Source of the DNA: Paulinella micropora | Taxonomy: Eukaryota; Cercozoa; Imbricatea; Euglyphida; Paulinellidae | Length of the DNA: 64,000 nt | Assembly: GCA_019918135.1 (NCBI GenBank) | Contig: WBZZ01004008.1 | Coordinates: forward strand, 1 to 64,000 | Direction: 5' to 3' | Shown here: positions 43,655-53,532 of the stretch, in pieces | How positions within the stretch are numbered: position 1 is the first letter of the stretch | Layout of the letters: each line of letters begins with the position of its first letter | Translations under genes and position numbers: made by a program | Notes under the pieces: model-generated | What the model was told of the DNA's origin: nothing | The model's database searches: none | Seen by the model: the letters and a program-made list of their open reading frames with translations, nothing else

Positions 43655-46600
43655 CAAAGTATTCGCGAGCAAAGTCTAGACCTACGGTTAGAATAGAGGT
43701 AAAGATCAACACGTCAATCTTCCCCCACTCGGCGGAGAGCTGCTCCGGGCTGCACAAGAAATCATCCGCCCTCTCGGAGCCGCGGTGGTACAAAAGGACG
43801 CGAATGTTGGGAAATTTCTGCTCCAGCTCTTGTTTGAGCAAGACTCCGCGTTTCTGTGTACCAACCGCAATGAGGACGCGTCTACGGCGGTAGCTTGCTC
43901 CCGGGCGGTGTTCGTCGGCCTGCCCTTCCTCCCTTTCCCGTAGGATGAGGTCGAGTGCGCGGTTGATGCTTTGGGCGTTGCGATGAATGAACGCCTTGTA
44001 CAAACCGTGCTCGGAGTGTTCGTTCACGCACACAGGCAAAGCCGCCGCTATCTCCGCGTCAGATGCCGCCGACATGTCTTGGCAGGCCCCACGTAGGGCC
44101 TCCGCTTGCGTGAGCGGGGACCGCAGGATGGCCGCTAGAACTTCCCGCGTCCTCGCAGTCAGGAAAGCGTCCAGAGCTAGCACAAGTCCTGCTTCCTTAA
44201 TTAAGCGCTGAAAGACGATGATGTTCATCTGTGCTGTCGCCGAGTCCATTAACCCTGAAGTCACGCAGCTCAGCGTGCTCTCAACCTCGTCTAGGATCAC
44301 AAGGTCAAATGGCTGGGCGTTGGCCAGCTTGTGGATCGATTCGTACTGATAGACTACGCAGTCGGGATCTATAGCTGGCTCTCCCGCTCGCGTCGGTCGC
44401 TTGCGTTTCCTGGCTTCGACGTCTGTGTAGATTTCGAAGGTAATACCGCAGGCGGCTAGCTCGTTTCGCAGGCGCCGGTAGACTTGATGGTCGAAAGTCC
44501 GGCGCGGGCCGATCACAACGATGCGAATGGGTGCTTCGGCGGCCACACCTCTGTCCTTCCTGCGCTTTGCGATCAGTGCACGAAGAGCTTGCTGCAGCGC
44601 CGGGGTCATGTCACACGCGGAATGGCCTGCGGCAACCCGTGAGATGTCGGTGAACATCCGAGTATTACCCGTCCCCATACCGCTCCCGATGAACACTGCG
44701 CGCATGTGTTCACCGAGTTCGGGGTAGGCACAGTAGCGTTTGTTGTACTTTTGTATTTGGAGACTCCCCCCCGGTCTGTCGGGGTCGTCGAGTTGGAAGT
44801 CGGCTCCGGGGAGGCGACCGTTGTGAACGTCCAGCAGCAGTAAAAAACGAGGTGTCTGGGTCTGTGCGCAAAGCTTGGCGCACTGCGCCTGGGCGGAGGG
44901 CTCAGCCTGCTGCTGCGGGCCGGAGGAAGAGGGAAGAGGGGCACTCGGGTTCGGGAGCTGCGCCCTCGAGTCAGAGTCCTCGGACTCTGACTCTGTGTCC
45001 TCGTCCTCGTCCGAGTCTGTGCTCGAGCTTAGTGCCAGACGTCTGCGTCTGGTTGCTCTGCTAGGACGCGAGTTTTTGCGCTCTCCTGTGACGCGGCGAC
45101 GGCGTGCCGCCGTTTTGTTGCACCTGGGGCACGCATCGATCCACGCACGGGATGCTTGGTCGACAACAATGCGCAAAGTGCGTTTACGGCAGGTCGCGCA
45201 AGGCACGGTAAATTCATCCTGGCGGTGCAGGTGTTGCTGTGGTCTGGCGGGAGAGGTTTCGCAGCGGCCCTGGAGTGCAGCAGGCCCCCCGGATTCAGAC
45301 TCCGAGGCTGCTTCCGCTTCTTCTTCTTCTTCTTCCTGTGTGCTGGCGGATTTGGAGCCAGAGCCGGGGGGCGCGTCTCCTCCTCTTCCGCGCGCTGCTC
45401 TTGTGTTTGAAATCTGTGTATGTTCCAGCGCTTCCCAGCACTTGGCGGGCCAGCGTTGCGCGCGCAGATGTTGTTGAATGCGCGTGTACAGGCGCGATCG
45501 CAAGTGCGGCATGAGTTTGCTTTCTATCTCCTCTAGCTCTTCCCCTGTGAGTTCTCTGGCGTTGTCGTCTTCGGGAGCCCCGTCGAAGTGGGCTTCGCCC
45601 TCGGCTTCGGGCTGGGCAGAGGTCAGCAGGTTGCCAAGGTACACCACCCTGCGCTGTTGGTCTGGTTCCTGACAGGAACCCGCGAGGCAGTGGTAGTAAA
45701 GGGCGCCGCGGGCGCCGACAAAGATTTGGCAGCGGTTATGATCGTGAAAAATAGGCTCACTGTTTGCGTTCATAGTCGCTGCCGCCGAGGTGGCGGCAGG
45801 AGCGTGTTCTTCTCCGTGTTGCTGCTGCTGATTGCGGGCTCTTCGCCGGGCCTCTTGCATGAGACAGAGCCTGCGCTTGCCACGCGTCGGTGTGGCCAGG
45901 AACGAGCAGCGAGTTTTGCATGTGCTGTCCGTGGAGTGGTGGAAGGTGACCTTGCTGGAGAGATCCCCGTGCACACGGAGTAGCAGAGTAATTTTGGGGA
46001 TAATGAGGGCAGCTAGGCTGCGCATGAGCGCGGGTGGCGGGTCGACCCAGTTGGCGCCCAGTCCCCCGCAGCTACAGCCTGCGTGCGGGCAGGTACTGGG
46101 TTTTTCCTGCTGGCTCTGTCCGGGGGGCATGCTGCCCCCCGTGCCCCCCGGAGCTCCAGCCCGCGGCAGCGGGCTGGAGGGCATGCTGCCCCCCGTGCCC
46201 CCCGGAGCTCCAGCCCGCGGCAGCGGGGTGGAGGGCATGCTGCCCCCCGTGCCCCCCTGCTCTCCAGCTTGCGGCAGCGTGCTGGGGCAGAGCAGCCAGC
46301 CCTCGGGTTGTGGGGCGTGGCTTGGGCAGTGCTCAATGAAAGTCTTGTAGCTGGGGAGGGCCAGGCGCCGCCCTTGTTCGACGTCTGCGAGTTTCTGTGA
46401 GCCGGGCACGCGCCAGGCTCTGTTTTTGGTGTAGACCCCCCTGTCGAGTATGCAGCCACTCTTATTCTTGGGGTGGTCAAAGCGTGTGTCCTTGCTGTCA
46501 TAGAAAAGTAGCGAGGAGCTGGGAGAGCCTAGGAGCACCTTTTTCAGGACGAACGTGCCGGCGTCTTGAATGTTTGCAAACCAGAGGTGAGGCATGGAAA

Positions 46601-47171
46601 CATGGAACGAGTTTTTAAACCAGCCCCCCTCGACCCCTCGACTAAAGTCGTGGATGCACAGAGGCCAGTCGGGCTGGGCCCCGCTCTGAGGCTGTGGCAG
46701 GGCTAGCAGCACGGCCTGACGCAAGGCCTCGAGCCTGGCATGGGCGTCTGGGTCGGGGCCGGACTGGGAGTACCATTCAATGTCAGCAAAAAAACACAAA
46801 GGTCCGCGAAGTAAGACAAAGACTGTTCGTTCCTCGGGGAACAGCTGGGTGTAGACATGGTGGTAGAAATCTTGGGCCGAAGCCTCGGAGCCGAACAAAT
46901 GGCGCTCCACGGAGCCCTTCTTCAGAAACTTGTAGAAGAACGTGTGACCTTGCTGATCTCCCTCTGCAAAGCTGGCCTCCTGTGGCGCGCTGCCTTCGCC
47001 GCCGGACTCAAAAAGAATGCGCCGACGGTCTGCCAAGTCCAACTTTACTTTTTTGGGCTGGGGCCCAGCCCGGAGCTGCAGCCCCTGTGTCTCCCGCAGC
47101 CCCATCCCTGCCGGTCGGCGCGCCAGCGCCTGTCTGTTGTTCAGACAAGCGCGTTTGGGTGCGGGGAGCAT
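43655..47171 (-). CDS. Primase-helicase, N-terminal part (AEP primase plus SF2 helicase)
   Basis: The ATG at 47171 starts a multidomain replication protein of which about 1170 codons lie before the transposon. Residues about 75-265 form an archaeo-eukaryotic primase core: FFADIEW (the acidic DxE pair), NSFHVSMP (SxH) and DRGVYTKNRAWRVPGS, as in PrimPol and viral AEPs. A Cys/His cluster with YYHCLAGSCQE resembles the UL52-type zinc motif. A second zinc-like cluster (VPCATCRKRT and CPRCNK) follows. An SF2 helicase then begins with AVFIGSGMGTG and contains FDLVILDEVESTLSC (DEAx-like) and LIFTSILTVGLDFAREYF (motif V area), like herpesvirus origin-binding-type helicases. Three 19-residue repeats sit between primase and zinc motif. 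It should prime and unwind DNA at an origin. Confidence 0.82.
46119..46290. repeat. Three 57-60-bp direct repeats inside the primase gene
   Basis: Each unit carries GGGGGGCATGCTGCCCCCC-type sequence and a GAGCTCCAGCCCGCGGCAGC hairpin arm. In frame they code PRAGAPGGTGGSMPS-type repeats. The hairpins are variants of the CAGCCCGC palindrome found elsewhere. Confidence 0.85.
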
Positions 47172-47175
47172 CAAA

Positions 47176-47176
47176 C

Positions 47177-47223
<47 letters not shown>
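47176..47223. repeat. (GA)n tract upstream of the primase start
   Basis: About 48 bp of GA repeat begin 5 bp before the ATG of the leftward primase gene (CT on its coding strand). They form the leader between divergent genes, followed by G and C runs at 47325-47395. Confidence 0.9.
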
Positions 47224-47228
<5 letters not shown>

Positions 47229-47503
47229 GGGCGCAGCCTTAAGCAAGCGCGCCGAAAACCTCTCCTGCTGTGGAATTATAGTATTAGAGATAATATCAAG
47301 CGGGGCTAGTCCCCAAAAGAGGCGGGGGCGGGGGGGGGGGGGGAGAAGGAGGGGGGGGGGCGCCCCCCCCCTCTCCCCGGGAGGCACCCCCCCCCATTTG
47401 GCAGCCTTTGGGCGGGACGCCGTGCAAATTTGTACTGTTTTTATTATTATTTTTTCGGCGCAGCCAGCAGGGGAGGGGGGGCTAAAGGAGAGAGAGACAG
47501 CAA

Positions 47504-48834
47504 ATGAGCAAGAGCAAGGCATTGTCCAAGGCGGGCTTGAGGCGGCAACAAGATGAATTGTTGGATTTTATGACAGAATACGTGCAATCGCACCCGGACT
47601 TTATGGACGCGCTGGCCCGTGAGTCTTGCCTGCGCTGGCAACAGTCGCGCGAGCGCGGGGTGTGGGTGTGGACGCGCAATGTACAGCCACATCGGAGAGG
47701 TGAGCGGCAGCCGGTGCTGTTTATGGAGGTAGCGGGGCTGGCTAAGGCTTGCCTCGATGGCGAAGGCGACGAAGCACTGCATTTGGCTACGGAGTTGGAT
47801 CCGGGGAAGGGGCTGTTTTGCCTTGTGCTGATGGCGTCAGATAAACTAGGGCGTGTGTCCCCCATCCAGCAAGCGTTGGCGTGTGCAGGGCACACACAAG
47901 CAGAGCGCAAGCAGAGCGAGTCCGAGGCGGGAGCGTGCAGCTTCACGCTGGTGGAGCCAGACGTGGGCGCCGTCGTGACGGCGCCGGGTTGCGCGGGTTG
48001 CGGAGGCGGGGAAGCGCGCGCCGCCCCTGCGTCTGCGGTTGCGGGGGCGGGCAAGGAGGGCAAGAAGTGCAAGAAGGGCAAGAAGGGCGGGCGGCGCGAC
48101 GAAGCTAATTGGGCACCCCTGGCTCGTCGGCAGCTGTGCTGCTGGGCCCGGCACTTTTTAGGGCACGTTTCGCTGCTGGCGTTTCTTTTCCATGAGTCCC
48201 GTCGGGCCTGGTTGACAAAGGGGGTGCGCGGCGCGTGGTTCGTGCAGCGGCGGTGTGCGCTCCGTGGGGTGGGCCCAGTGTCGACATGCCCGGCAGACCC
48301 CGCGGAGCTGGTATTTCTAGACGAGGCGAAACTAAAACTGATGGAGTACCGACGAGTTTTGCAAAGCGTGCGTTGCTACGAACCCGAGAGTGCGGTCGTA
48401 ATTTTGCTCGGGGTCCAGAAACCACACCCGAGCGCGGGGGACGTGAACGCCGCAGGCGACGACGCGGTGCTGTTTACGCAAACGACGCAGTTTATGCCTC
48501 CTCCCCCTGACACCCCGCGGGGGGCACGCAGAGCCGCTGGGACTCAGACAGTGGTTGCTGCAGCGTGCAGCTGCAGCAAGGGGCGAGCGGCCACTGCTGC
48601 TGCGGGGAGTACCGCATGCAGGCCCAAGGGCTGGAGAGCGAAGCGTGCCTTGCAGTGTGTGCTGTGGAAGGGTGTGCTGGCGTGGGGCAAAAATGCGCGC
48701 GCTGCCTTGCGAAGGTCTATTGTGGAGTTGAGCACCAGCGAAGCGACTGGCCGGTTCACAAGCACGAATGCCGCCTTTTGGCAGCAAGCCGCCGTGGCGC
48801 GGGGGCGTCGTCACAAAAACTTTTGACAAAATAG
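47504..48834 (+). CDS. MYND zinc-finger protein
   Basis: The ATG at 47504 (MSKSKALSKAGLRR) opens a frame that continues for most of the span and then passes into a second frame holding the C terminus (about one break). That C terminus carries a textbook MYND finger: CAVEGCAGVGQKCARC, then KVYCGVEHQRSDW and HKHEC. MYND domains bind Pro-rich peptides in chromatin and signalling proteins. The N-terminal 350 residues are unrecognised and include a Cys/Gly patch (GCAGCGGG), a Lys-rich run and a helical region. An AATAAA (48850) lies 16 bp after the end. This would be a regulatory or host-directed protein. Confidence 0.6.
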
Positions 48835-48862
48835 TAAGTAAGACACTTTTAATAAAATGTTT

Positions 48863-50851
48863 TTATTCTTCTTTTGCCTCTTCCTGTTCTTCTTCTTCTT
48901 CTTCTTCTTCTTCTTCTTCTTCTTCTTCTTCTTCTTCTTCTTCTTCTTCTTCTTCTTCTTCTTCTTCTTCTGTATCACCTCGGTCGCTAAAGGTCAGACG
49001 TGCAATCCGCCGGGAGTTCTGCCCCAACTCAATGCACTCCCGGCGGATTGCACCAAGAGTTATTGTCGTCCTTTTCTTGATTTCCCAACCGGCGGGCATC
49101 CTTAGCCGTTTACAAGCCGGCAAGGATCTGAAGCGCAGAGTTGCTTTGTTTGCAACCAGATTGTCGGGCAGTTGAATGTTCTTTAGCAACGGACAAGAAG
49201 ATATGTCTATGGTTATTTCTTTTAGTGGCGCCGGCCATCTACCGTATTCTTCAATTGGAAAAAGATCCTTCAAGCAGATTTCCGTGAGTTCGCGGCAATC
49301 CTTGATTTCCAGCTTGAGGCCCGGTAACTCTCCACGCGGGCCAGTCTGTGGCGGCCTGTGCAGGGCTGCTGCAGAGTCCTTGTCGTCGTCGTCTGGCCCC
49401 TGTGGCCAGCAGCAGCCTATTCGCACGAGTTGGGCACAGCTAGCGACACTGATGCTCACACTGTTGAGAGAATGTATTTGTTCCCCTGGATCGAGATACC
49501 AAGACCGAAGAATCGCGGAGAGACTGAGTTTGCCCAGGCTGATTTCTGCTAGCTGTGAACAATTCCTAACATCGACTGTGTAGCAGCCCTTTATCTGCCA
49601 GCCAGCGGGCAGCAAGAGCGAGCGGAGACTTTCCAGACCCTGGGCTTGCATAAACAGTCCTCTGGATTGTAGCTCGGTTGGCAACTCGATCTCTTCGAGC
49701 TGCGTACACTTGGAGAATTTTACCTTGTACAGACCCGTCAGAGCAAGGCCTGAGGAGGAGGAGTTCGTCAGTGCTACGCGTTTAAGCTTTTCCAACTGTT
49801 CAAAGGTTACCGAAACATCCCCCGTCTGTTGCGGGCCGAGATTCAGTCGCGTTTCCTCCACGCCACCCCCCTCAACACTTAGAACAAGGTCGCTCAAGGG
49901 CACCTCTTGCCTGGTGCAAGGCTCGATGCAAAGTTCTTTTGCGCCGCACTTGTGCACATGAACATACGCCTTGCCTCCTCCCCCCACAGCAACATGCAAC
50001 TTCCTCCTCGCGGAGCCCGAGCCGTTCACCTCCAGCCACATGCTCGTGTTGTCCACGCCGTCCCGTGGGGGCGGCGTGGATACCTCCACACGCTGCAGCC
50101 TCTTGCAATCCTCGAGCCTCAGATTTAGGTACCCGCCGGGCGCGCTCTGCCCCAGGGTGAAAACAAACGTCTTGAGCTGGCGGCAGCCATACACACCCAC
50201 CGCAGAAGTCCCCCGGAGTCTGGTCCGCAGCAAGCGAAGGTGCCTCACCCTGCACGCACGCTGTATCGTAAAAGGGCCATAATCCCGATCTAACGACATT
50301 GTTAGGTTGTGCAGACACAGATGCCTTATGGACAGATTGGACCTGGCCTCAAAAGGGAAACTTCCCTCGGTCAGCATCGTGCACCCTTCACCGGCAGTAC
50401 CCCGCGCTGAGCCTACCGACAAAACAAGCCTTTCCAGTTCCCCGTCCTCGCGGCCTCGGATGAGCTCGACCGCCTTCTGCAAAGACTCCCAGTACATTTC
50501 ACGGGTCAAACCGTCGAAGTTAGGCCCTGGGCGCCACAAGTCTGTAAACACGATGTTGGTCACAGCGTCCTTGCTTTCTTGTCGCACGGCTCTTGCAATC
50601 TCCTCCAGCTCTTGCTCTTCTTCTTCCGCGGCGCGAGCTGGGGCCTCTCCCTCCTTCACCTCGTGCTCTTCTTCCGCGGCGGGTACCTTAGCCGCGCAAA
50701 TGCGCGCCAGAAGCTCATTGGCCCCCCCGCCAACCACTGGTTGGAGGTATTCCCCGAGCCAGGTACGACGACCGACGCCTCTGAGAACCGTGTTTTCTTC
50801 GGACCCAAGAAACCCCCTAATCAAGCGGGTGCTGTCTGCACAAGGCAGCAC
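48863..50851 (-). CDS. Leucine-rich-repeat-like protein with polyglutamate tail
   Basis: The frame is open for 662 codons but has no ATG near its left end; GTG at 50851 is the first start-like codon, so the start is uncertain. After an acidic N-terminal region (EEEEQELEEIARAV) there are about 15 irregular repeats of the LRR type (such as LKTFVFTLGQ, LEEIELPTEL and LAEISLGKLS) with Cys at conserved spacing. This suggests a solenoid for protein binding. The C terminus is a run of about 30 Glu encoded by a GAA/GAG repeat, then EQEEAKEE. LRR proteins in viruses often act as substrate adaptors or host decoys; that is inference. Confidence 0.65.
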   Translation of the reverse strand: MLPCADSTRLIRGFLGSEENTVLRGVGRRTWLGEYLQPVVGGGANELLARICAAKVPAAEEEHEVKEGEAPARAAEEEEQELEEIARAVRQESKDAVTNIVFTDLWRPGPNFDGLTREMYWESLQKAVELIRGREDGELERLVLSVGSARGTAGEGCTMLTEGSFPFEARSNLSIRHLCLHNLTMSLDRDYGPFTIQRACRVRHLRLLRTRLRGTSAVGVYGCRQLKTFVFTLGQSAPGGYLNLRLEDCKRLQRVEVSTPPPRDGVDNTSMWLEVNGSGSARRKLHVAVGGGGKAYVHVHKCGAKELCIEPCTRQEVPLSDLVLSVEGGGVEETRLNLGPQQTGDVSVTFEQLEKLKRVALTNSSSSGLALTGLYKVKFSKCTQLEEIELPTELQSRGLFMQAQGLESLRSLLLPAGWQIKGCYTVDVRNCSQLAEISLGKLSLSAILRSWYLDPGEQIHSLNSVSISVASCAQLVRIGCCWPQGPDDDDKDSAAALHRPPQTGPRGELPGLKLEIKDCRELTEICLKDLFPIEEYGRWPAPLKEITIDISSCPLLKNIQLPDNLVANKATLRFRSLPACKRLRMPAGWEIKKRTTITLGAIRRECIELGQNSRRIARLTFSDRGDTEEEEEEEEEEEEEEEEEEEEEEEEEEEEQEEAKEE
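48886..48971. repeat. (CTT)n trinucleotide repeat, about 29 units
   Basis: It codes the polyglutamate tail on the minus strand. It keeps frame, so length can vary freely. Confidence 0.95.
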
Positions 50852-51160
50852 CGTTTGTGCAGACTACCATCGTCCCGACGGCGGGCTGGCTGGCTCCACT
50901 ACTGTTCCTATCTCTCCCCCCCCCCACCTCTCTAATACAAACTCCGGCCACTCGATTTCCTTTCTCTTGCTATTAATACACTGCCTAGCAACGGCAAAAA
51001 ACAAACAGAAGGATGGGGAGGGGGAGGGCGAGGGAAGGAGAAGGGGAGAGGAGAGAGGGGGGGGGGGGGCAGAATTCTGCCTTCTCTAGGGAGGGGGGGG
51101 GGAGCTGCTTCAATGAAAAAAAATCAAAGAGCCTTTGTTCCTTAAAACTACACATACAAA

Positions 51161-52266
51161 TGGCAGAACGAGACCGGCGGGGGGGGCGCGCAGGGCACGA
51201 AACAGTCTGAGGAAAAGTACGACGTCTTTTCCCTCACAGTCGAATTGTACCGAGTCAAAGAACCGTTACAATGGCAGGACATTTCACTCTATGAGGATGT
51301 GCCCGAATCAGCCGCGGATGGAGGAAGTAGTAAGCAAGTTTATTACGTGCTTAAAAAAAGCCAGAAAGCAGATCATCTCCACTTGTGTTTGGGGGACTTC
51401 TGCTCTGATTATCAGTCTGAGTCTGAGTCTAAATTCAAGCATGCCCCTAACATTACTGGCCGGTATTTTTGGCAATCGCATGCCTGCCCTTCTCGGCAGG
51501 TCTGGCGAGGCTGTCTAAAACTTTACAAGAGGATTGGTTTCTCTGCACAGGTTCATGGCAATACCAACAAACTCTCGAATTGCGACCCACCCTAAATCAA
51601 ACCCAAAGCTCGCCAGAGGGTACGCGCCCTTCAGTGGAGGTCTGTGCGGTTCTGACCCAGATTTTTGCGACGGAGGGCTCTCCAGCAAAAACACTGGAAA
51701 ATCCTGCTACTACAAATACAGGATCGGAATGGATACCAATGACTATCAAAGGACTCAACCAGCACGACCTAAGCGGCCGCGCCCAAGACGCCCGCCTGGC
51801 AATCAAGCTGTACGGCGCGGATGAGAAGGATTTTGACAGTATACAGGGGTTAAAGCTAGGGCAAGAACAGCCGGTCAGGTATCGTCCCCTAAACTACGTG
51901 CTTACCCGGTCGGGCGAGGGGGCTGACGCGACGGGCGTGATGACGATGCGTGTTGTTCTCCCGATTTTGGTTAAGAATGGTAAAGAATCCTATTTTGAGT
52001 TTGCACCCCTGGATTTCGAGTTCACACAGCAAGAGCGGAATTGCGTGCCTAATAAAGTGGCGCTAGGTCTGGCAAGTTATATACAGGCAGCCTTTGGTAT
52101 AAACGCGGCTAACCGTGAGTTTATCGTTGAACTGCAGCCTAAATTGAAGCGAAGAACCAAGCATCGCGAGCCCGCCCCGGTCGACACCGTAGAGACGTGG
52201 TTCCGCGCCAGGGGCGCGCTCCGGACAATCCTTAATCCACAACCAACCCGCGCCAGCACTGAATAG
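51161..52266 (+). CDS. Unknown protein, not continuous in frame
   Basis: An ATG at 51161 (MAERDRRGG) starts coding-like sequence that spans to 52266 in more than one frame (about two breaks). Clear stretches are DVFSLTVELYRV near the start, then VYYVLKKSQKADHLHLCLGD, and in the last 170 residues NQHDLSGRAQDARLAIKLYG, FEFAPLDFEFTQQERN and GLASYIQAAFGINAANREF. The well-conserved look of the C-terminal part (regular strands and a helix) suggests a folded structural domain, but no family is recognised. ATTAAA follows the stop at 52272. Confidence 0.5.
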
Positions 52267-52304
52267 TTTCATTAAAATCCTGCGCCAATTCATTATTATT
52301 TATC

Positions 52305-52876
52305 TCAGTTTAAGTTTTTCAATCGATCCAAATTTACATGTTTACGAAAGGCAGTCAAACCCCCCCCCCCCCTCCCCCTTTCAGAAGTTTCTCCCCCATG
52401 TCGTGCGCACAGAGTCGGCCAGGCCGAGGCGGAGCCTGGCCGGGGCACAGTCGCTAGCGTGGCTACGTTTTCGTGTTCGTAGCACGCTTCACACGCGGCG
52501 CGGTCATCTGTGACTTGCCCGACCCTCCACTCTCGGAAGACGAGCTTGTGTTCCTCCACGACCTTGAAAGCTGCACCAAAACGCTGCAACATCTTGATTG
52601 CCCCCCCGCCCCAGCTGTGTCGCCTTGATGGCGCAAACGACGCCTTTTCATGCGACGCGCGTGCCTGCCGCGCCTGTACTCGCGCTTTCTTTCAACCCTG
52701 CGCGCGTGCAGCGCACACAGCCTAAAGTGTCCATCGTCATCGGCCCACGGTTCCGCCTCCGCGAGGCTCGCGCACTCGCCGAGGGTAAAACAGCGTTCGC
52801 AGGCGGGAAGCCACTCTGGCCCAAACTGAGACGGCTGAGCAAGCTCAAGCTCAGCCGGCCTTTCGCTTGTAAGCAC
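52305..52876 (-). CDS. Protein with two C2CH zinc-finger-like units
   Basis: The coding span is read in two frames (about one break). Two similar units are visible. The first is ACERCFTLGECASL, then FRLCALHARR; the second is ACEACYEHENVATL, then PTLCARHGG. The spacing is CxxC...CxxH with about 20 residues between pairs, so these look like duplicated zinc knuckles. A basic region (RKREYRRGRHARRMKRRRLR) separates them and may bind nucleic acid or direct nuclear entry. No start ATG is evident; a GTG at 52876 or an upstream exon is possible. Confidence 0.5.
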
Positions 52877-52951
52877 AGCCGCGCGCCCGAGGGGGGCAAG
52901 GGGGCCGTGATGCCCTCTGCTCCGTACCTGCTCTTGAAAAGGCAGGCCGCA

Positions 52952-53422
52952 CTAGATTCGCCGGCGGGCTCCGCCTGCGAACTCATCTCGCTGTGTTTTG
53001 TGAGAGAAACGAGGGTACACAAGGAAAAATAAAAAGTCTTTTTTAATTTTAAAGAAAAGATGATAATAAACTTGTCGGCCCGCGCCCCCCCCCCCCCTTC
53101 GTCGGCTCCCCTGTCTTAGGCTCTGTTGACATTTCGCCAGCCGTTCCAGTGATTCGGCTGTCAGGACGCGTGTCGCGGGATCAGGCCTGGTGTATCGCTT
53201 GATGATGCCAACCAGGTCTTGAGCGCTCTGTGCCCACAATACCTCGCTCAACTGCTCTTGCAGCCGCTGCAGGCCGTGCACTTCAAGCTCATCGGCGTGC
53301 AACAGGGCGGCTTGGACAAGGGCGGGGGCTTGTGTTAGGTCTAGGTCCCGTGATTCTGTGCTGGTTTGCAGGACGATTTCCTGCAAACCAGCATGCGTCT
53401 GGTAGTTTAGCAGCTGCTTCAT
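52952..53422 (-). CDS. Small unknown protein, up to 156 residues
   Basis: The first ATG in frame is at 53422 (MKQLLNYQTHAGLQ). The first 110 residues are helical with ADELEVHGLQRLQEQLSEV and a plausible compact fold. After about 53100 the frame enters a C-run spacer and then low-complexity sequence, so the natural end is probably near there. No family is recognised. Confidence 0.4.
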   Translation of the reverse strand: MKQLLNYQTHAGLQEIVLQTSTESRDLDLTQAPALVQAALLHADELEVHGLQRLQEQLSEVLWAQSAQDLVGIIKRYTRPDPATRVLTAESLERLAKCQQSLRQGSRRRGGGGAGRQVYYHLFFKIKKDFLFFLVYPRFSHKTQRDEFAGGARRRI

Positions 53423-53532
53423 GTGCTGAACTTCGTGCGCTGGAAGGCTTTTGTGGGTAAACAGTTTTTTTTTATTCAAAAAGTTTTACAACACTTGCGC
53501 AAAAGTTGTGGGGAGGGTGGCTAACGGGCTGA

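Noticed and set aside
44875-46400. Plus-strand frames opposite the primase gene
   Set aside because: They lack recognisable domains, whereas the minus strand has ordered primase, zinc and helicase motifs in one frame.
48768-49105. Poly-Ser or poly-Phe plus-strand frames
   Set aside because: Antisense reading of the GAA/GAG repeat that codes the polyglutamate tail.
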